A stretch of 64,000 bases of DNA from Bradyrhizobium lablabi (GTDB lineage Bacteria > Pseudomonadota > Alphaproteobacteria > Rhizobiales > Xanthobacteraceae): positions 5,862,501 through 5,926,500 of the forward strand of contig NZ_LT670844.1 in the NCBI RefSeq assembly GCF_900141755.1, in the 5' to 3' direction. Below are positions 26,984 through 38,358 of the stretch, piece by piece. A program made the translations under genes and the position numbers. Every line of letters starts with the position of its first letter. Positions within the stretch are counted from its first letter, which is position 1. The notes beneath the pieces were generated by a model. It did no database searches. It was not told where the DNA came from and was given only the letters and a program-made list of their open reading frames with translations.

Positions 26984-27895
26984 ATGACGGAACAGACGAT
27001 CGACCGCAGCGGATGGCCGGGCCTGCTCGACAGGCTGATGGAATATCTCCCGGCCCGCCTGCGGCGTGGCATGGCCGTGGTTCCGGTGGTCCGGCTGTCG
27101 GGCTTGATCGGTCAGGTGACGCCGTTGCGGCCGGGCATGTCGCTTGCCGGCGTCGCCCGGACGCTGGAGCGTGCGTTTGCGACCAAGAATGCCAGGGCGG
27201 TGGCGCTGGTAATCAATTCGCCCGGCGGCTCGCCGGTGCAGTCGCGCCAGATCTATCTTCGCATTCGCCAGCTCGCCGCGGAGAAGAAACTGCCGGTATT
27301 GGTGTTCGTCGAGGACGTCGCGGCATCCGGCGGCTACATGCTGGCGTGCGCGGGCGATGAGATTTTCTGCGATCCATCCTCGATCCTGGGCTCGATCGGC
27401 GTGGTCGGCGGCTCCTTCGGATTTCAGGAGTTGATCAAGAAAATCGGCGTCGAGCGCAGGCTCTATACGGCCGGCGAACGCAAGGCGATGCTCGATCCGT
27501 TCCAGCCCGAAAACCCCGACGACGTCGCGCGCGTCAAAGCGCTTCAGCGCGAGATCCACGCGATCTTCATTGCGCTGGTCAAGCAAAGCCGGGGCGCGCG
27601 GCTCAAAGGCGCCGACGACGTGCTGTTCACCGGCGAATATTGGGCGGGCGAAACCTCGATCTCGCTGGGCCTTGCGGATGCGATCGGCGATCTGCGCTCG
27701 ACCTTGCGCGCGCGCTATGGCGAGAAGGTGCTGACGCCGGTGATCGCGCCGGCGACCGGGTTGCTGTCGGGCCTGTTCGGCCGCAAATCGGCGGGCGCGG
27801 GGAGCCTCACGGCGCTGGAGGGCATCGGCGGGCTGCCGGATGAGTTGATTTCGGCGCTGGAGAGCCGGGCAATTTGGGCCAAATTCGGGTTCTAA
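26984..27895 (+). CDS. S49-family serine peptidase (SppA/SohB-like)
   Basis: A 303-residue member of the S49 family, which degrades signal peptides or other membrane peptides with a Ser-Lys dyad. ARAVALVINSPGGSPVQSRQ is the family block, EDVAASGGYMLACAGDEIFC holds the nucleophile Ser115, and AGERKAMLDPFQPENPDD holds the general base Lys167. Only a weakly hydrophobic N-terminal stretch is present, so it is either peripheral or anchored by another protein. It is the short, single-domain form. The next gene encodes a 70-residue protein. Confidence 0.92.
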   Translation: MTEQTIDRSGWPGLLDRLMEYLPARLRRGMAVVPVVRLSGLIGQVTPLRPGMSLAGVARTLERAFATKNARAVALVINSPGGSPVQSRQIYLRIRQLAAEKKLPVLVFVEDVAASGGYMLACAGDEIFCDPSSILGSIGVVGGSFGFQELIKKIGVERRLYTAGERKAMLDPFQPENPDDVARVKALQREIHAIFIALVKQSRGARLKGADDVLFTGEYWAGETSISLGLADAIGDLRSTLRARYGEKVLTPVIAPATGLLSGLFGRKSAGAGSLTALEGIGGLPDELISALESRAIWAKFGF

Positions 27896-27983
27896 ACGCG
27901 AATTTACCCGCGCCATTTGGTCCCGGACAAGGCGATTGCGGCCAGGACCGGCTTGGGCGACAATATGGTGAGGGGGCGTGACG

Positions 27984-28196
27984 ATGAACGACAAGGATCG
28001 ACCGATGCCGCCGCTGATCGCATTCGCGGGCGTCCTGGGTGGGATGGCCGTGGTCCGCTGGGCCTACCGGACAGCCCTCCGGGTCAACAGGGAATTGGAA
28101 GAAGCCCGCCTCGCACGCCTCGCCGAGGCTGCCAGGTCGAGCGAAATTCCGACCTTGCGGCGGGATCCCACCACCGGCGCTTATCGCCCGGGCTGA
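27984..28196 (+). CDS. Small conserved-looking protein with one membrane segment
   Basis: A 70-residue protein. It has PPLIAFAGVLGGMAVVRWAY, a membrane-capable segment, and then a basic/acidic helix (RELEEARLARLAEAARSSE). The ATG at 27984 has GAGGGGG upstream, and a GTG at 27978 is an alternative. It lies 88 bases after the S49 peptidase gene on the same strand and may be a partner or an independent small membrane protein. I do not recognise a named family. Confidence 0.65.
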   Translation: MNDKDRPMPPLIAFAGVLGGMAVVRWAYRTALRVNRELEEARLARLAEAARSSEIPTLRRDPTTGAYRPG

Positions 28197-28200
28197 TTCT

Positions 28201-28306
28201 CCTCATCCTGAGGAGCAGGCGCAAGCCTGCGTCTCGAAGGATGGCCACAGGCACCGTCCGGGCCTCATGGTTCGAGACGCGCAAGATGCGCTCCTCACCA
28301 TGAGGA
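28201..28306. repeat. Dispersed repeat, CCTCATGGTGAGGAGCGC family, copy 2 (inverted)
   Basis: It reads CCTCATCCTGAGGAGC, then TCTCGAAGGATGG and CATGGTTCGAGACGCG, then GCGCTCCTCACCATGAGG, the reverse orientation of 18026-18124. It lies between the 70-residue gene and glyQ. Confidence 0.85.
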
Positions 28307-28397
28307 ACACCCCCTCAGGTTCCCGCATCGCCTTGATTCCACGGCGCACCGCCGATACGGTCCCGCGCGCGCGTACCCCCTTAAACCTGATCTGACG

Positions 28398-29348
28398 ATG
28401 GACACCCTGCCTGCCCATATGCGCCCGGAACGCTCGTTCCAGGGTTTTATTCTGACCCTGCAACGGTTCTGGGCCGATCAAGGCTGCGTGATCCTGCAGC
28501 CTTACGATATGGAAATGGGCGCGGGCACTTTTCACCCGGCAACCACGCTGCGCGCGCTCGGCCCGAAGCGCTGGAACGCGGCCTATGTGCAGCCCTCGCG
28601 CCGTCCCAAGGATGGCCGCTACGGCGAAAATCCAAACCGCATGCAGCATTATTATCAGTTCCAGGTGATCCTGAAACCGTCGCCGCCGAACATCCAGGAG
28701 CTTTATCTGAAATCGCTGGAAGCGATCGGCATCGATCCGCATCTGCACGATATTCGGTTCGTCGAGGACGACTGGGAAAGCCCGACGCTCGGCGCCTGGG
28801 GCTTGGGGTGGGAATGCTGGTGTGACGGCATGGAAGTCTCGCAGTTCACATACTTTCAGCAGGTCGCAGGCGTCGAATGCGCGCCGGTTTCGGGCGAGCT
28901 CACCTACGGGCTCGAGCGGCTCGCGATGTATGTGCAGGGCGTCGACCGCGTCTACGATCTCAATTTCAACGGCCGCGAGGGCGCCGACAAGGTGACCTAT
29001 GGCGACGTGTTCCTGCAGGCCGAGCAGGAATATTCGCGGCACAATTTCGAATACGCCGACACCGGCATGCTGTTCGAGCAGTTCAAGATGGCCGAAGAAG
29101 CCTGCAAGAAATATCTCGAGGCGGGATGGGTGGGCGGCCACAATCAGAGGCGGCATTTGATGGCGCTGCCGGCCTACGACCAGTGCATCAAGGCGAGCCA
29201 CGTCTTCAACCTGCTCGACGCCCGCGGCGTGATCTCGGTGACCGAACGTCAGAGCTACATCATGCGCGTGCGTGAACTGGCAAAGGCCTGCGGCGAAGCC
29301 TGGGTGCATACCGAGGCGGGCGGGGCGGCCGCGGACGGCCCCCGGTGA
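28398..29348 (+). CDS. glyQ: Glycyl-tRNA synthetase alpha subunit
   Basis: A 316-residue class II aminoacyl-tRNA synthetase subunit. It contains [60 protein letters not shown] (motif 2) and [20 protein letters not shown], the known GlyQ blocks. It forms the alpha2-beta2 enzyme with GlyS. The gene carries about 20 extra C-terminal residues rich in Ala/Gly. The expected partner glyS begins 508 bases downstream because a REP-flanked DUF559 gene lies between. No T-box or other leader was recognised. Confidence 0.97.
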   Translation: MDTLPAHMRPERSFQGFILTLQRFWADQGCVILQPYDMEMGAGTFHPATTLRALGPKRWNAAYVQPSRRPKDGRYGENPNRMQHYYQFQVILKPSPPNIQELYLKSLEAIGIDPHLHDIRFVEDDWESPTLGAWGLGWECWCDGMEVSQFTYFQQVAGVECAPVSGELTYGLERLAMYVQGVDRVYDLNFNGREGADKVTYGDVFLQAEQEYSRHNFEYADTGMLFEQFKMAEEACKKYLEAGWVGGHNQRRHLMALPAYDQCIKASHVFNLLDARGVISVTERQSYIMRVRELAKACGEAWVHTEAGGAAADGPR

Positions 29349-29383
29349 CTGCAGTTTTAAGTTGGAATATGGCGAGCGCGTAC

Positions 29384-29441
29384 CTGCTCCCCTCCCGCCG
29401 CGCGCGAGGCGTGTGGCGGGGAGGGGTCGGGGGTGGGGGGT
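29384..29441. repeat. REP-like hairpin with G-rich tail, left of the DUF559 gene
   Basis: CTCCCCTCCCGCC pairs imperfectly with GGCGGGGAGGGG, followed by the tail TCGGGGGTGGGGGGT. The same element in reverse lies at 29801-29850. The tail ends within a few bases of the DUF559 start codon and supplies its purine-rich ribosome site. Confidence 0.85.
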
Positions 29442-29443
29442 GG

Positions 29444-29851
29444 ATGCCACAGAAACCACTGCGTCCCGTTGACCAGCGCGTTCCCCGCGCTCGCGCATTA
29501 CGTCGTGACGCGACCGAAGCCGAAAAGAAACTCTGGCAACATTTGCGGCAGCCTCCGTTCAAGGACCACCACTTTCGGCGACAGGCAACGATCGGTCCTT
29601 ACTTCGCCGACTTCGCCAGCCATCGCTCCAAAATTATCCTTGAGGTCGACGGCGGCCAGCATTCCCTTAGTGCCTCCGACGAGACACGTACCCGATATCT
29701 CGAGGCGAACGGCTATCGTGTTTTGAGATTCTGGAATAACGAGGTCCTTGAAAACATATCTGGCGTTCTCGTGACGATTGATACGGCGATCAACGCGGAT
29801 GGACCCCCCACCCCCGACCCCTCCCCGCCGCAGGCGGGGGGAGGGGAGTAG
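29444..29851 (+). CDS. DUF559 (Vsr-like) endonuclease-domain protein
   Basis: A 135-residue protein. The DUF559 core is seen: [87 protein letters not shown] and ILEVDGGQH match the D-(E/D)XK-type active site of Vsr-related nucleases. The last 15 residues (from GPPTPDP) come from the right-hand REP element and are probably not functional. ATG at 29444. It separates glyQ from glyS and has its own flanking inverted palindromes, unlike any operon partner. DNA target and role are unknown. Confidence 0.82.
   Translation: MPQKPLRPVDQRVPRARALRRDATEAEKKLWQHLRQPPFKDHHFRRQATIGPYFADFASHRSKIILEVDGGQHSLSASDETRTRYLEANGYRVLRFWNNEVLENISGVLVTIDTAINADGPPTPDPSPPQAGGGE
29801..29850. repeat. REP-like hairpin, right of the DUF559 gene (inverted)
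   Basis: ACCCCCCACCCCCGA and CCCCTCCCCGCC pair with the downstream GGCGGGGGGAGGGG. It is the reverse complement of 29384-29441 with few differences. It encodes the C-terminus of the DUF559 protein and its last GGAGGGGAG also lies at ribosome-site distance from the glyS start. Confidence 0.85.
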
Positions 29852-29856
29852 GACCG

Positions 29857-32094
29857 ATGCCTGACCTTCTGTTTGAGCTTTTCTCCGAAGAAATCCCCGC
29901 GCGCATGCAGGCGAAGGCGGCCGACGATCTGCGCCGCATGGTCACCGACAGACTGGTCGCCGAAGGCCTCGTCTATGAAGGCGCCAAAGCGTTCGCGACA
30001 CCGCGGCGGCTGACGCTGACGGTGCACGGCATTCCGGCGCGGCAATCCGATTTGAAGGAAGAGCGCCGCGGCCCGCGCGTCGGCGGGCCGGAAACCGCGA
30101 TCCAGGGATTTCTGAAAGCCACCGGCCTTGCCTCGATCGACGAGGCAAAAATCCAGCGCGATCCGAAGAAAGGCGATTTTTATGTCGCGCTGATCGAGAA
30201 GCCCGGCCGCGCGACGCTGGACGTGCTCGCCGACATGCTGCCGGTCATCATCAGGACCTTTCCATGGCCGAAGTCGATGCGCTGGGGCGAGCGCTCGGCC
30301 AGGCCAAGCTCGCTGCAATGGGTGCGGCCGCTGCATTCGATCGTCGCGACCTTCGGCATGGAGACTGAAGAACCCGATGTCGTGAATTTTTCGGTCGACG
30401 GCATCACAGCCGGCCAGACCACCTTTGGCCACCGCTTCATGGCGCCGGCGGCGATTTCCGTGCGCCGCTTCGAGGATTACGAGACGAAATTGCAGGCCGC
30501 AAAAGTCGTGCTCGATCCGCAGGCGCGCAAGGACATCATTTTGGCCGAAGCAAAGACCCTGGCGCAGGCGCAGAATCTTGAACTGGTCGAGGATCAGGCG
30601 CTGCTCGATGAAGTCGCCGGCCTGGTCGAATGGCCCGTGGTGCTGATGGGTTCGTTCGACAAGGAGTTTCTGTCTATCCCCGGCGAGGTGATCCGCGCCA
30701 CGATCCGCAACAACCAAAAATGCTTTGTCGTCAGCGATCCCAAGACGGGTAAGTTGACCAACAAGTTCATCCTCACCGCCAACATCGAGGCGAGTGACGG
30801 CGGCAAGACCATCATCGGCGGCAACGAGCGCGTGATCCGCGCGCGACTCTCCGATGCGAAGTTTTTCTATGAGACGGATTTGAAGATCAGGCTCGAAGAC
30901 CGGCTGCCGAAGTTCGACGGGATCGTGTTTCACGAGAAGCTGGGGACTCAGGGCGAGCGCATCAAGCGGATCGAGCGGCTGGCGGCCGAGATCGCGCCGC
31001 TGGTCGGCGCTGATGTCGAAAGGACAAAACGCGCGGCGCATCTGGCGAAGGCTGATTTGCTGACCGAAGTAGTCGGCGAATTCCCGGAGCTGCAGGGCTT
31101 GATGGGGAAGTATTACGCGCTGGCGCAGGGCGAGGATGCATCCGTCGCCGCCGCGAGCGAGGAGCATTACAAGCCGCAGGGACCCGCGGATCGCGTGCCG
31201 ACCGACCCGGTGAGCATTGCGGTGGCGCTGGCGGACAAGATCGATACACTGGCCGGTTTTTGGGCGATCGATGAGAAGCCGACCGGGAGCAAGGACCCGT
31301 ATGCGTTGCGGCGTGCGGCACTTGGCGTGATTCGGACCGTGTTGGACAATAATCTAAGAATGAAACTGTCGAGTGTTTTGGTCAGTCCTGTCATGCGGGT
31401 GCTCGACAAACATGTGCTCCTCACAAATGCTGAGCACCACTCGACAATGCGCTCTCAGCTTTGGAACGCACCGGCGTCTCATGAAGCTGCACTGGCGATT
31501 CTCTCGAAGCTGTTAGATTATGGGGTGAACCCCAAATGGCTTGTTGAAGAAAAGCTGGCCAAGCCCATCTTAGAGCTTCTCGCCTTCTTCGCAGACCGCC
31601 TAAAAGTCCAGCTGCGCGAACAGGGCGCGCGGCATGATCTCGTCGATGCCGTATTTGCGCTCGAAGGCCAAGACGACCTTCTGATGGTGGTCCGCCGCGT
31701 CGAAGCGCTAGGAAAATTCCTCGATACCGACGACGGCAAGAACCTGCTTGCGGGTACCAAGCGCGCGAGCAACATCCTCGCAATCGAGGAGAAGAAGGAT
31801 AAGCGCAGCTATGATGGCGCGCCCGATCCCGCTCTCTATTCTCTCCCAGAAGAAAAGGCACTCGCAAAAGCGATCGAGCAGGTGAAGGTGGAAGCCGGCG
31901 CCGCCATCGCCAACGAAGATTTCGCCGGCGCGATGGGCGTATTGGCAAAATTGCGGCCGGCGGTGGATGCGTTCTTCGACAAGGTCAAGGTCAATGACGA
32001 CGATCCAAAAGTGCGCGAAAATCGCCTGAAGCTGCTCAATGAAATCCGCGCGGCGACGCGCGCGGTTGCGGATTTTTCGAAGATACAGGACTAG
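29857..32094 (+). CDS. glyS: Glycyl-tRNA synthetase beta subunit
   Basis: A 745-residue subunit carrying tRNA recognition for the bacterial GlyRS. It begins [20 protein letters not shown], contains GHRFMAP and [20 protein letters not shown], and ends in the anticodon-binding domain. E. coli GlyS has 689 residues. Much of the excess is a stretch encoded at about 31345-31590, between [11 protein letters not shown] and [14 protein letters not shown]. By my count 31321-31560 is 122/240 GC (51%), against 62% in 31201-31260, and uses rarer codons (AGA, TTA, CTA). That segment looks inserted or replaced. The frame is intact. Confidence 0.95.
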   Translation: MPDLLFELFSEEIPARMQAKAADDLRRMVTDRLVAEGLVYEGAKAFATPRRLTLTVHGIPARQSDLKEERRGPRVGGPETAIQGFLKATGLASIDEAKIQRDPKKGDFYVALIEKPGRATLDVLADMLPVIIRTFPWPKSMRWGERSARPSSLQWVRPLHSIVATFGMETEEPDVVNFSVDGITAGQTTFGHRFMAPAAISVRRFEDYETKLQAAKVVLDPQARKDIILAEAKTLAQAQNLELVEDQALLDEVAGLVEWPVVLMGSFDKEFLSIPGEVIRATIRNNQKCFVVSDPKTGKLTNKFILTANIEASDGGKTIIGGNERVIRARLSDAKFFYETDLKIRLEDRLPKFDGIVFHEKLGTQGERIKRIERLAAEIAPLVGADVERTKRAAHLAKADLLTEVVGEFPELQGLMGKYYALAQGEDASVAAASEEHYKPQGPADRVPTDPVSIAVALADKIDTLAGFWAIDEKPTGSKDPYALRRAALGVIRTVLDNNLRMKLSSVLVSPVMRVLDKHVLLTNAEHHSTMRSQLWNAPASHEAALAILSKLLDYGVNPKWLVEEKLAKPILELLAFFADRLKVQLREQGARHDLVDAVFALEGQDDLLMVVRRVEALGKFLDTDDGKNLLAGTKRASNILAIEEKKDKRSYDGAPDPALYSLPEEKALAKAIEQVKVEAGAAIANEDFAGAMGVLAKLRPAVDAFFDKVKVNDDDPKVRENRLKLLNEIRAATRAVADFSKIQD

Positions 32095-32099
32095 CCTCG

Positions 32100-32227
32100 T
32101 GCCCCGGATACTGCGCAGCGCGCCGCTCTTGCGGCGTGGTGCGCTGCTGATCCGGGGCCCGCGCGCCGACAGATCACGGCTCTCGGGCGCATAGCCAAGC
32201 GGCGCCGCGCCGCGTCCGGGACACGAG
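32100..32227. repeat. Intergenic repeat with GCCCCGGAT..ATCCGGGGC arms
   Basis: GCCCCGGAT and ATCCGGGGC flank a GC-rich hairpin (GCGCAGCGC and GTGCGCTGC type). A second half, to GTCCGGGACACGAG, follows. It is downstream of glyS and may end its transcript. I found no second copy in this window, but its style matches dispersed repeats of the lineage. Confidence 0.6.
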
Positions 32228-32272
32228 CCTCCCCGGAAATATCCAGACATATCCGGAAATATTTACGACTCC

Positions 32273-32318
32273 TTAACCATATTTTGAAATGGTCCGCTGC
32301 GGTAACGGTTCCTTAACC
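32273..32318. promoter_or_regulatory. CtrA-like boxes upstream of the 357-residue gene
   Basis: TTAACCAT (32273-32280) and TTAACCG (32313-32319), both in the context CCTTAACC, resemble CtrA half-sites. They lie 67 and 28 bases before the ATG at 32347. CtrA control of cell-cycle or motility genes is common in this order. Binding is inferred. Confidence 0.45.
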
Positions 32319-32346
32319 GTCGCATAAAACGCGGGCAGGGTCGCAA

Positions 32347-33420
32347 ATGACCTCGGTAAACACCGGTCTCAATCCCTACGCCCAAATGGGCTCCGCCTAT
32401 GCCCGCGCACAGGCGACGCAGCCAACGCTGGCCAGCGTCCTGGCAGCCGCCGATTCCGGCAATCAGCCCGACAGCAGTGCGGCAACCAATCTGACGCTGT
32501 CGGACGCCGCCCGCGCCCAGCTCGCCAGCGCTTCCACGTCGAAGAATTTCACCACCGTAACCGCCGACGCGCGCAGCGCGCTCGACGGGCTCTACGCCGC
32601 CGCCAAGGTCAAGGGGCCGGTCGGGGACGACGGCAAGACGACGATCGATCTTTCCTCATTCGATCGCCGCTCGCTGTTTGCGATCGCGACCAATAATGGC
32701 GGCAAGTTCACCCCCGACGAACAGAAAGTCGCCAGCACCGAGCTTGCCAATCGCTTCAATGATGCGTTGGCCCCGGCCGCCGCGACCTCGAAACTGACGG
32801 GCGACTTCAGTTCGCTCTACAAGGCGGCACTCGATTATCTCGATAGCGCCAGCAGCGAGGAGAAGGCGACCGCCACGTGGTCGGCGCAGCGTGCCGCAGT
32901 GCTGAAGGGGGTTCAGGCCACCCAGCAGAACCCCACCACTGCGCCGACCGGCATAGCGAACGATCCGGTCGCCGCCTACCTCGCGCAGAATGCCAATGGT
33001 GGCACTACGGCCACCGAGGATATTTCGACCGTCGCCAAGAATGTTCGCGCCACGCTCGACGCGCAGGCCAAAGCTGCCACCGCCGCGGGCAAGTCCAGCC
33101 AACAAGCCGACCTTAGCTCGATCGACAATCGATCGCTGGCAGCGATCACGCTCAATCAGGATAGCTTGTTTTCGACGCGTGAGAGCTATGCCGCCAAGCA
33201 GGCCCTGGAAGCGCGCAACCGCGCCAGCATCCTTGCCGCGCTGAAGCAGAGCCAGACCAGCGGAGATCCGACCCAGCTCAGTCTCGGCATTCTCAACACC
33301 TATTCGTCGATGAGCGCCGAAGAGCGCCAGGCGGTCAACTGGACGCCGGCCTTTCGCGACAATGCGGTGGCGAACTATCAGTCCGCCAGCCGCATCATGT
33401 CGATGCTGAAGGGCGCGTAG
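32347..33420 (+). CDS. Ala-rich hypothetical protein with an internal duplication
   Basis: A 357-residue protein, low in Cys and Trp, with no signal peptide or membrane segment. Two halves share a pattern. Around residues 75-140 there is ARSALDGLYAAAKVKGPVGD, IDLSSFDRRSLFAIATNNGG and STELANRF. Around 230-300 there is VRATLDAQAKAATAAGKSS, ADLSSIDNRSLAAITLNQDS and KQALEARNR. Ala/Ser/Thr richness is typical of secreted or flagellum-associated proteins, and the CtrA-like boxes fit, but I do not recognise the family. A strong hairpin follows the stop. Confidence 0.75.
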   Translation: MTSVNTGLNPYAQMGSAYARAQATQPTLASVLAAADSGNQPDSSAATNLTLSDAARAQLASASTSKNFTTVTADARSALDGLYAAAKVKGPVGDDGKTTIDLSSFDRRSLFAIATNNGGKFTPDEQKVASTELANRFNDALAPAAATSKLTGDFSSLYKAALDYLDSASSEEKATATWSAQRAAVLKGVQATQQNPTTAPTGIANDPVAAYLAQNANGGTTATEDISTVAKNVRATLDAQAKAATAAGKSSQQADLSSIDNRSLAAITLNQDSLFSTRESYAAKQALEARNRASILAALKQSQTSGDPTQLSLGILNTYSSMSAEERQAVNWTPAFRDNAVANYQSASRIMSMLKGA

Positions 33421-33435
33421 CACAGAAAACCAGAA

Positions 33436-33465
33436 GCCCCGCCCGGCGGGGGGACCGGGCGGGGC
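33436..33465. terminator. GC-rich hairpin between convergent genes
   Basis: GCCCCGCCCGG (33436-33446) pairs perfectly with CCGGGCGGGGC (33455-33465), an 11-bp stem with an 8-base loop, 16 bases after one stop codon and before the convergent DUF1236 gene. There is no T-run, so it may act with Rho or as an RNA end. Confidence 0.6.
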
Positions 33466-33523
33466 CTGGATGTCCGGTGGCCGCTGCGGCATCCGGACAA
33501 TTCGTCCAGATGGGAACGTACCC

Positions 33524-33889
33524 TTACTCGACCACCTGAACGATGCGGCGGGTGCGCGGTTCGACCAATATGGTGCGGCCGTTCACCACGGTGTAGCGAT
33601 AGGGCGTCACGCCAAAGCTCTGCGGCACGTCGTAGTAGGTAACGCCGGTCTCCGGCAGCACGCCGCCCACGATCACGCGATCCGGGATGGTGTAATTCGG
33701 CACGCGCTCGCGAATGATGTATTCATGGAACGCAGGCCGCTGATCGACGGCGATGCCATCGACGTCTTCGTTGATGATCACGGGGCTGCCGCCGCGCATG
33801 CCCGTCGTCATCTCGCTCTGCGCCTGCGCTGCGATCGGTGCACCGAGTGCGCCCGCGATCGCCGCAACGGCAAGTATTCTGTTCCGCAT
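33524..33889 (-). CDS. DUF1236-family secreted protein
   Basis: A 121-residue protein with a clear signal peptide (MRNRILAVAAIAGALGAPIA with AQAQ) and a mature part containing the DUF1236 pattern: VPNYTIPDRVIVGGVLPETG, VTYYDVPQSFGVTPYRYTVV. Such proteins are small periplasmic or envelope proteins common in Bradyrhizobium and Rhizobium, with no assigned activity. It is convergent with the Ala-rich protein gene. Confidence 0.88.
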   Translation of the reverse strand: MRNRILAVAAIAGALGAPIAAQAQSEMTTGMRGGSPVIINEDVDGIAVDQRPAFHEYIIRERVPNYTIPDRVIVGGVLPETGVTYYDVPQSFGVTPYRYTVVNGRTILVEPRTRRIVQVVE

Positions 33890-34127
33890 GCTAAAACTCC
33901 TTCGCGATGATGCACGCCGGGTTTTTGGCCAGCACGCAACCGAGCCAATTCATCGCGCGCGGCATTGTTCCGGGAACAAGGCCGCGTCATCGCTGCAATT
34001 TTCGGCATCTCTCATATGCACGGAACCGATCGCGGCGAATTGCGTCTCCTATCGTGGAACCGCGCATCAGGATAAAATCCGAGCCTCGATTCGATTTCCC
34101 CTTAAGCTTCAATCCGGAGATATTTCA

Positions 34128-34283
34128 ATGGTCATCACGACGGCCCACATTTCACCAATCATGTCGCTCATTGCAGGCGTTCTGATCTTGATCATGCCAA
34201 GGCTGTTGAATCTGATCGTCGCGATCTTTCTCATTCTCAATGGATTGATTGGTCTCGGGGTGCTCAGATGGTTTCATATGTAG
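34128..34283 (+). CDS. DUF3096-family small membrane protein
   Basis: A 51-residue protein of two hydrophobic helices, SPIMSLIAGVLILIMPRLLN and LIVAIFLILNGLIGLGVLRW, matching DUF3096 (short membrane proteins with an ISLIAGILILIMP-type motif). ATG at 34128 is preceded by CCGGAG. A longer frame from 33753 runs against the DUF1236 gene and is rejected. Function unknown. Confidence 0.85.
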   Translation: MVITTAHISPIMSLIAGVLILIMPRLLNLIVAIFLILNGLIGLGVLRWFHM

Positions 34284-34384
34284 CGTCATATCCTGCGTAA
34301 TTGACCCGCTCGCACCTTGCGCCGAACCGCCCAAAATGGTGTAAGGCGGCAAGTCCCTCCTCCTGTCGCGGATGATCTGCAGTC

Positions 34385-37246
<2,862 letters not shown>

Positions 37247-37454
37247 GTTCTACTCGCACTGACCATTGATAGAAGACAGCGTCATGCCCGGGCTTGTCCC
37301 GGGCATCCACGTCTTACGGTGTGCGTGGAGAGAAGACGTGGATGGCCGGACAAGCCCGGCCATGACGACGGAGTTGCCGTCTTTGCGAGCGAAGCAACGG
37401 CGGCGTTAGGATTGGCTTTTGCGGCTTCCTATATCATTGTGATAGGAGAAGCCC

Positions 37455-37751
37455 ATGAACCGAGCAGAAGCCCTGAAAAAGCTGCGTACCTTCGCTGGTG
37501 CCCTCAGGGCGCGGGGCGCGACATCGCTTTATCTGTTTGGATCCACAGCCAAGGACAAGGCTGGCGCCAATAGCGATCTGGACCTGTTCATCGACTATGA
37601 CCCCCGCGGCAAGTTTAACGCGTTCGATCTGGTGGCCAGCAAGCGTTTGCTGGAGGAAGGTTTGGGCGTAGGCGTGGACCTGACCACGCGCAAGGGGCTG
37701 CACCCCCTTATTCGCAAGCGAGTTGAGGCCGAGGCTAAGCGGGTTTTTTGA
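37455..37751 (+). CDS. mntA: MntA-like nucleotidyltransferase antitoxin
   Basis: A 98-residue minimal nucleotidyltransferase. LFGSTAKDKAGANSDLDLFI contains Gly29-Ser30 and Asp41-X-Asp43, the GSX10DXD motif, and Asp47 may be the third acid. MntA-type antitoxins AMPylate and silence the HepT RNase. The TGA of mntA overlaps the ATG of hepT at 37749-37753. The reading frame is free of the strong codon bias of ppdK. The pair is bracketed by a duplicated ppdK 3' end, so it is an inserted unit. Confidence 0.9.
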   Translation: MNRAEALKKLRTFAGALRARGATSLYLFGSTAKDKAGANSDLDLFIDYDPRGKFNAFDLVASKRLLEEGLGVGVDLTTRKGLHPLIRKRVEAEAKRVF

Positions 37752-38098
37752 TGCCGACCCGATCTCCTCTGCTCCGCGTCCACGACATGCTTGAAAGCAT
37801 CCGGGGAATCGAAAAAGCCATCGCCGGCAAGACCTTCCGCGACTACGAGCGCTCCTGGGTCTTGCGTTCAGCGCTGGAGCGAGGTGTCGAGGTGATTTCC
37901 GAGGCCAGCCGTCACCTCGGCCGTGAACTCAAGTCGCAGCACAAGGATGTCCGCTGTAAGGACATCGCAGGCATCGGCAACATCCTGCGCCACGAGTACC
38001 AGCGGGTTGACAGCCAGATCATTTGGAATGCCGTGAAAGACGATCTGCCGGTACTCAAGAAAGCGTTGCTGGCCATCAAGGCTTCGCTGAAAGAATAG
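37751..38098 (+). CDS. hepT: HepT-like (DUF86) ribonuclease toxin
   Basis: A 115-residue all-helical HEPN protein. In HepT toxins RX4-6HXY forms the RNase site. Here GIGNILRHEYQRVD gives His81-X-Tyr83, but the Arg five residues earlier is replaced by Gly. The neighbouring Arg80 is the only one close. Activity could be weaker, or a subfamily may use Arg80. ATG at 37751 overlaps the mntA stop, as usual for antitoxin-first pairs. Its TAG stop at 38096-38098 is followed 2 bases later by the second copy of the ppdK end. Confidence 0.88.
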   Translation: MPTRSPLLRVHDMLESIRGIEKAIAGKTFRDYERSWVLRSALERGVEVISEASRHLGRELKSQHKDVRCKDIAGIGNILRHEYQRVDSQIIWNAVKDDLPVLKKALLAIKASLKE

Positions 38099-38100
38099 GG

Positions 38101-38305
38101 CGGTTGGCTACGGCGCAGGCCGCCCTGGGCAAGGCGGTTGCCAGCCAGGCGTGAGTTCTACTCGCACTGACTATTGATAGAAGACAGCGTCATGCCCGGG
38201 CTCGTCCCGGGCATCCACGTCTTACGGTGTACGCAGAAGCGAAGACGTGGATGGCCGGGACAGGCCCGGCCATGACGACGGAGTTGCCGTCTTTGCGAGC
38301 GAAGC
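38101..38305. repeat. Direct repeat, distal copy: diverged ppdK 3' end plus downstream sequence
   Basis: It starts 2 bases after the hepT stop. In the ppdK frame it reads RLATAQAALGKAVASQA and stop, against RLAAAQAALGKAVASQA in ppdK. Differences are concentrated in the first 11 codons and are almost all synonymous (CGC/CGG, CTG/TTG, GCG/GCC twice, CTT/CTG), then 44 bases are identical. Another GTCATG..CATCCACGTCTT repeat lies at 38189-38276. It looks like a fragment of a related ppdK allele. Confidence 0.88.
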
Positions 38306-38358
38306 GAAGCAATCCAGCTTCCCGCTTGCGGCGCTATGGATTGCTTCGCTCCGCTCGC
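38295..38358. repeat. Long hairpin GCGAGCGAAGCGAAGCAATCC
   Basis: A 22-base arm beginning GCGAGCGAAGCGAAGC pairs with GCTTCGCTCCGCTCGC at the other end, with 20 bases between. In the proximal direct repeat (near 37385-37397) only the first part of this arm is present, so the mntA-hepT cassette appears to start inside the palindrome. Confidence 0.8.

Noticed and set aside
28198..28397. Leader RNA or T-box before glyQ
   Set aside because: The hairpin belongs to the CCTCATGGTGAGG repeat family, with copies elsewhere, and shows no T-box motif.
29345..29443. Longer start of the DUF559 gene
   Set aside because: The extra 33 residues are encoded by the REP hairpin and do not belong to the domain.
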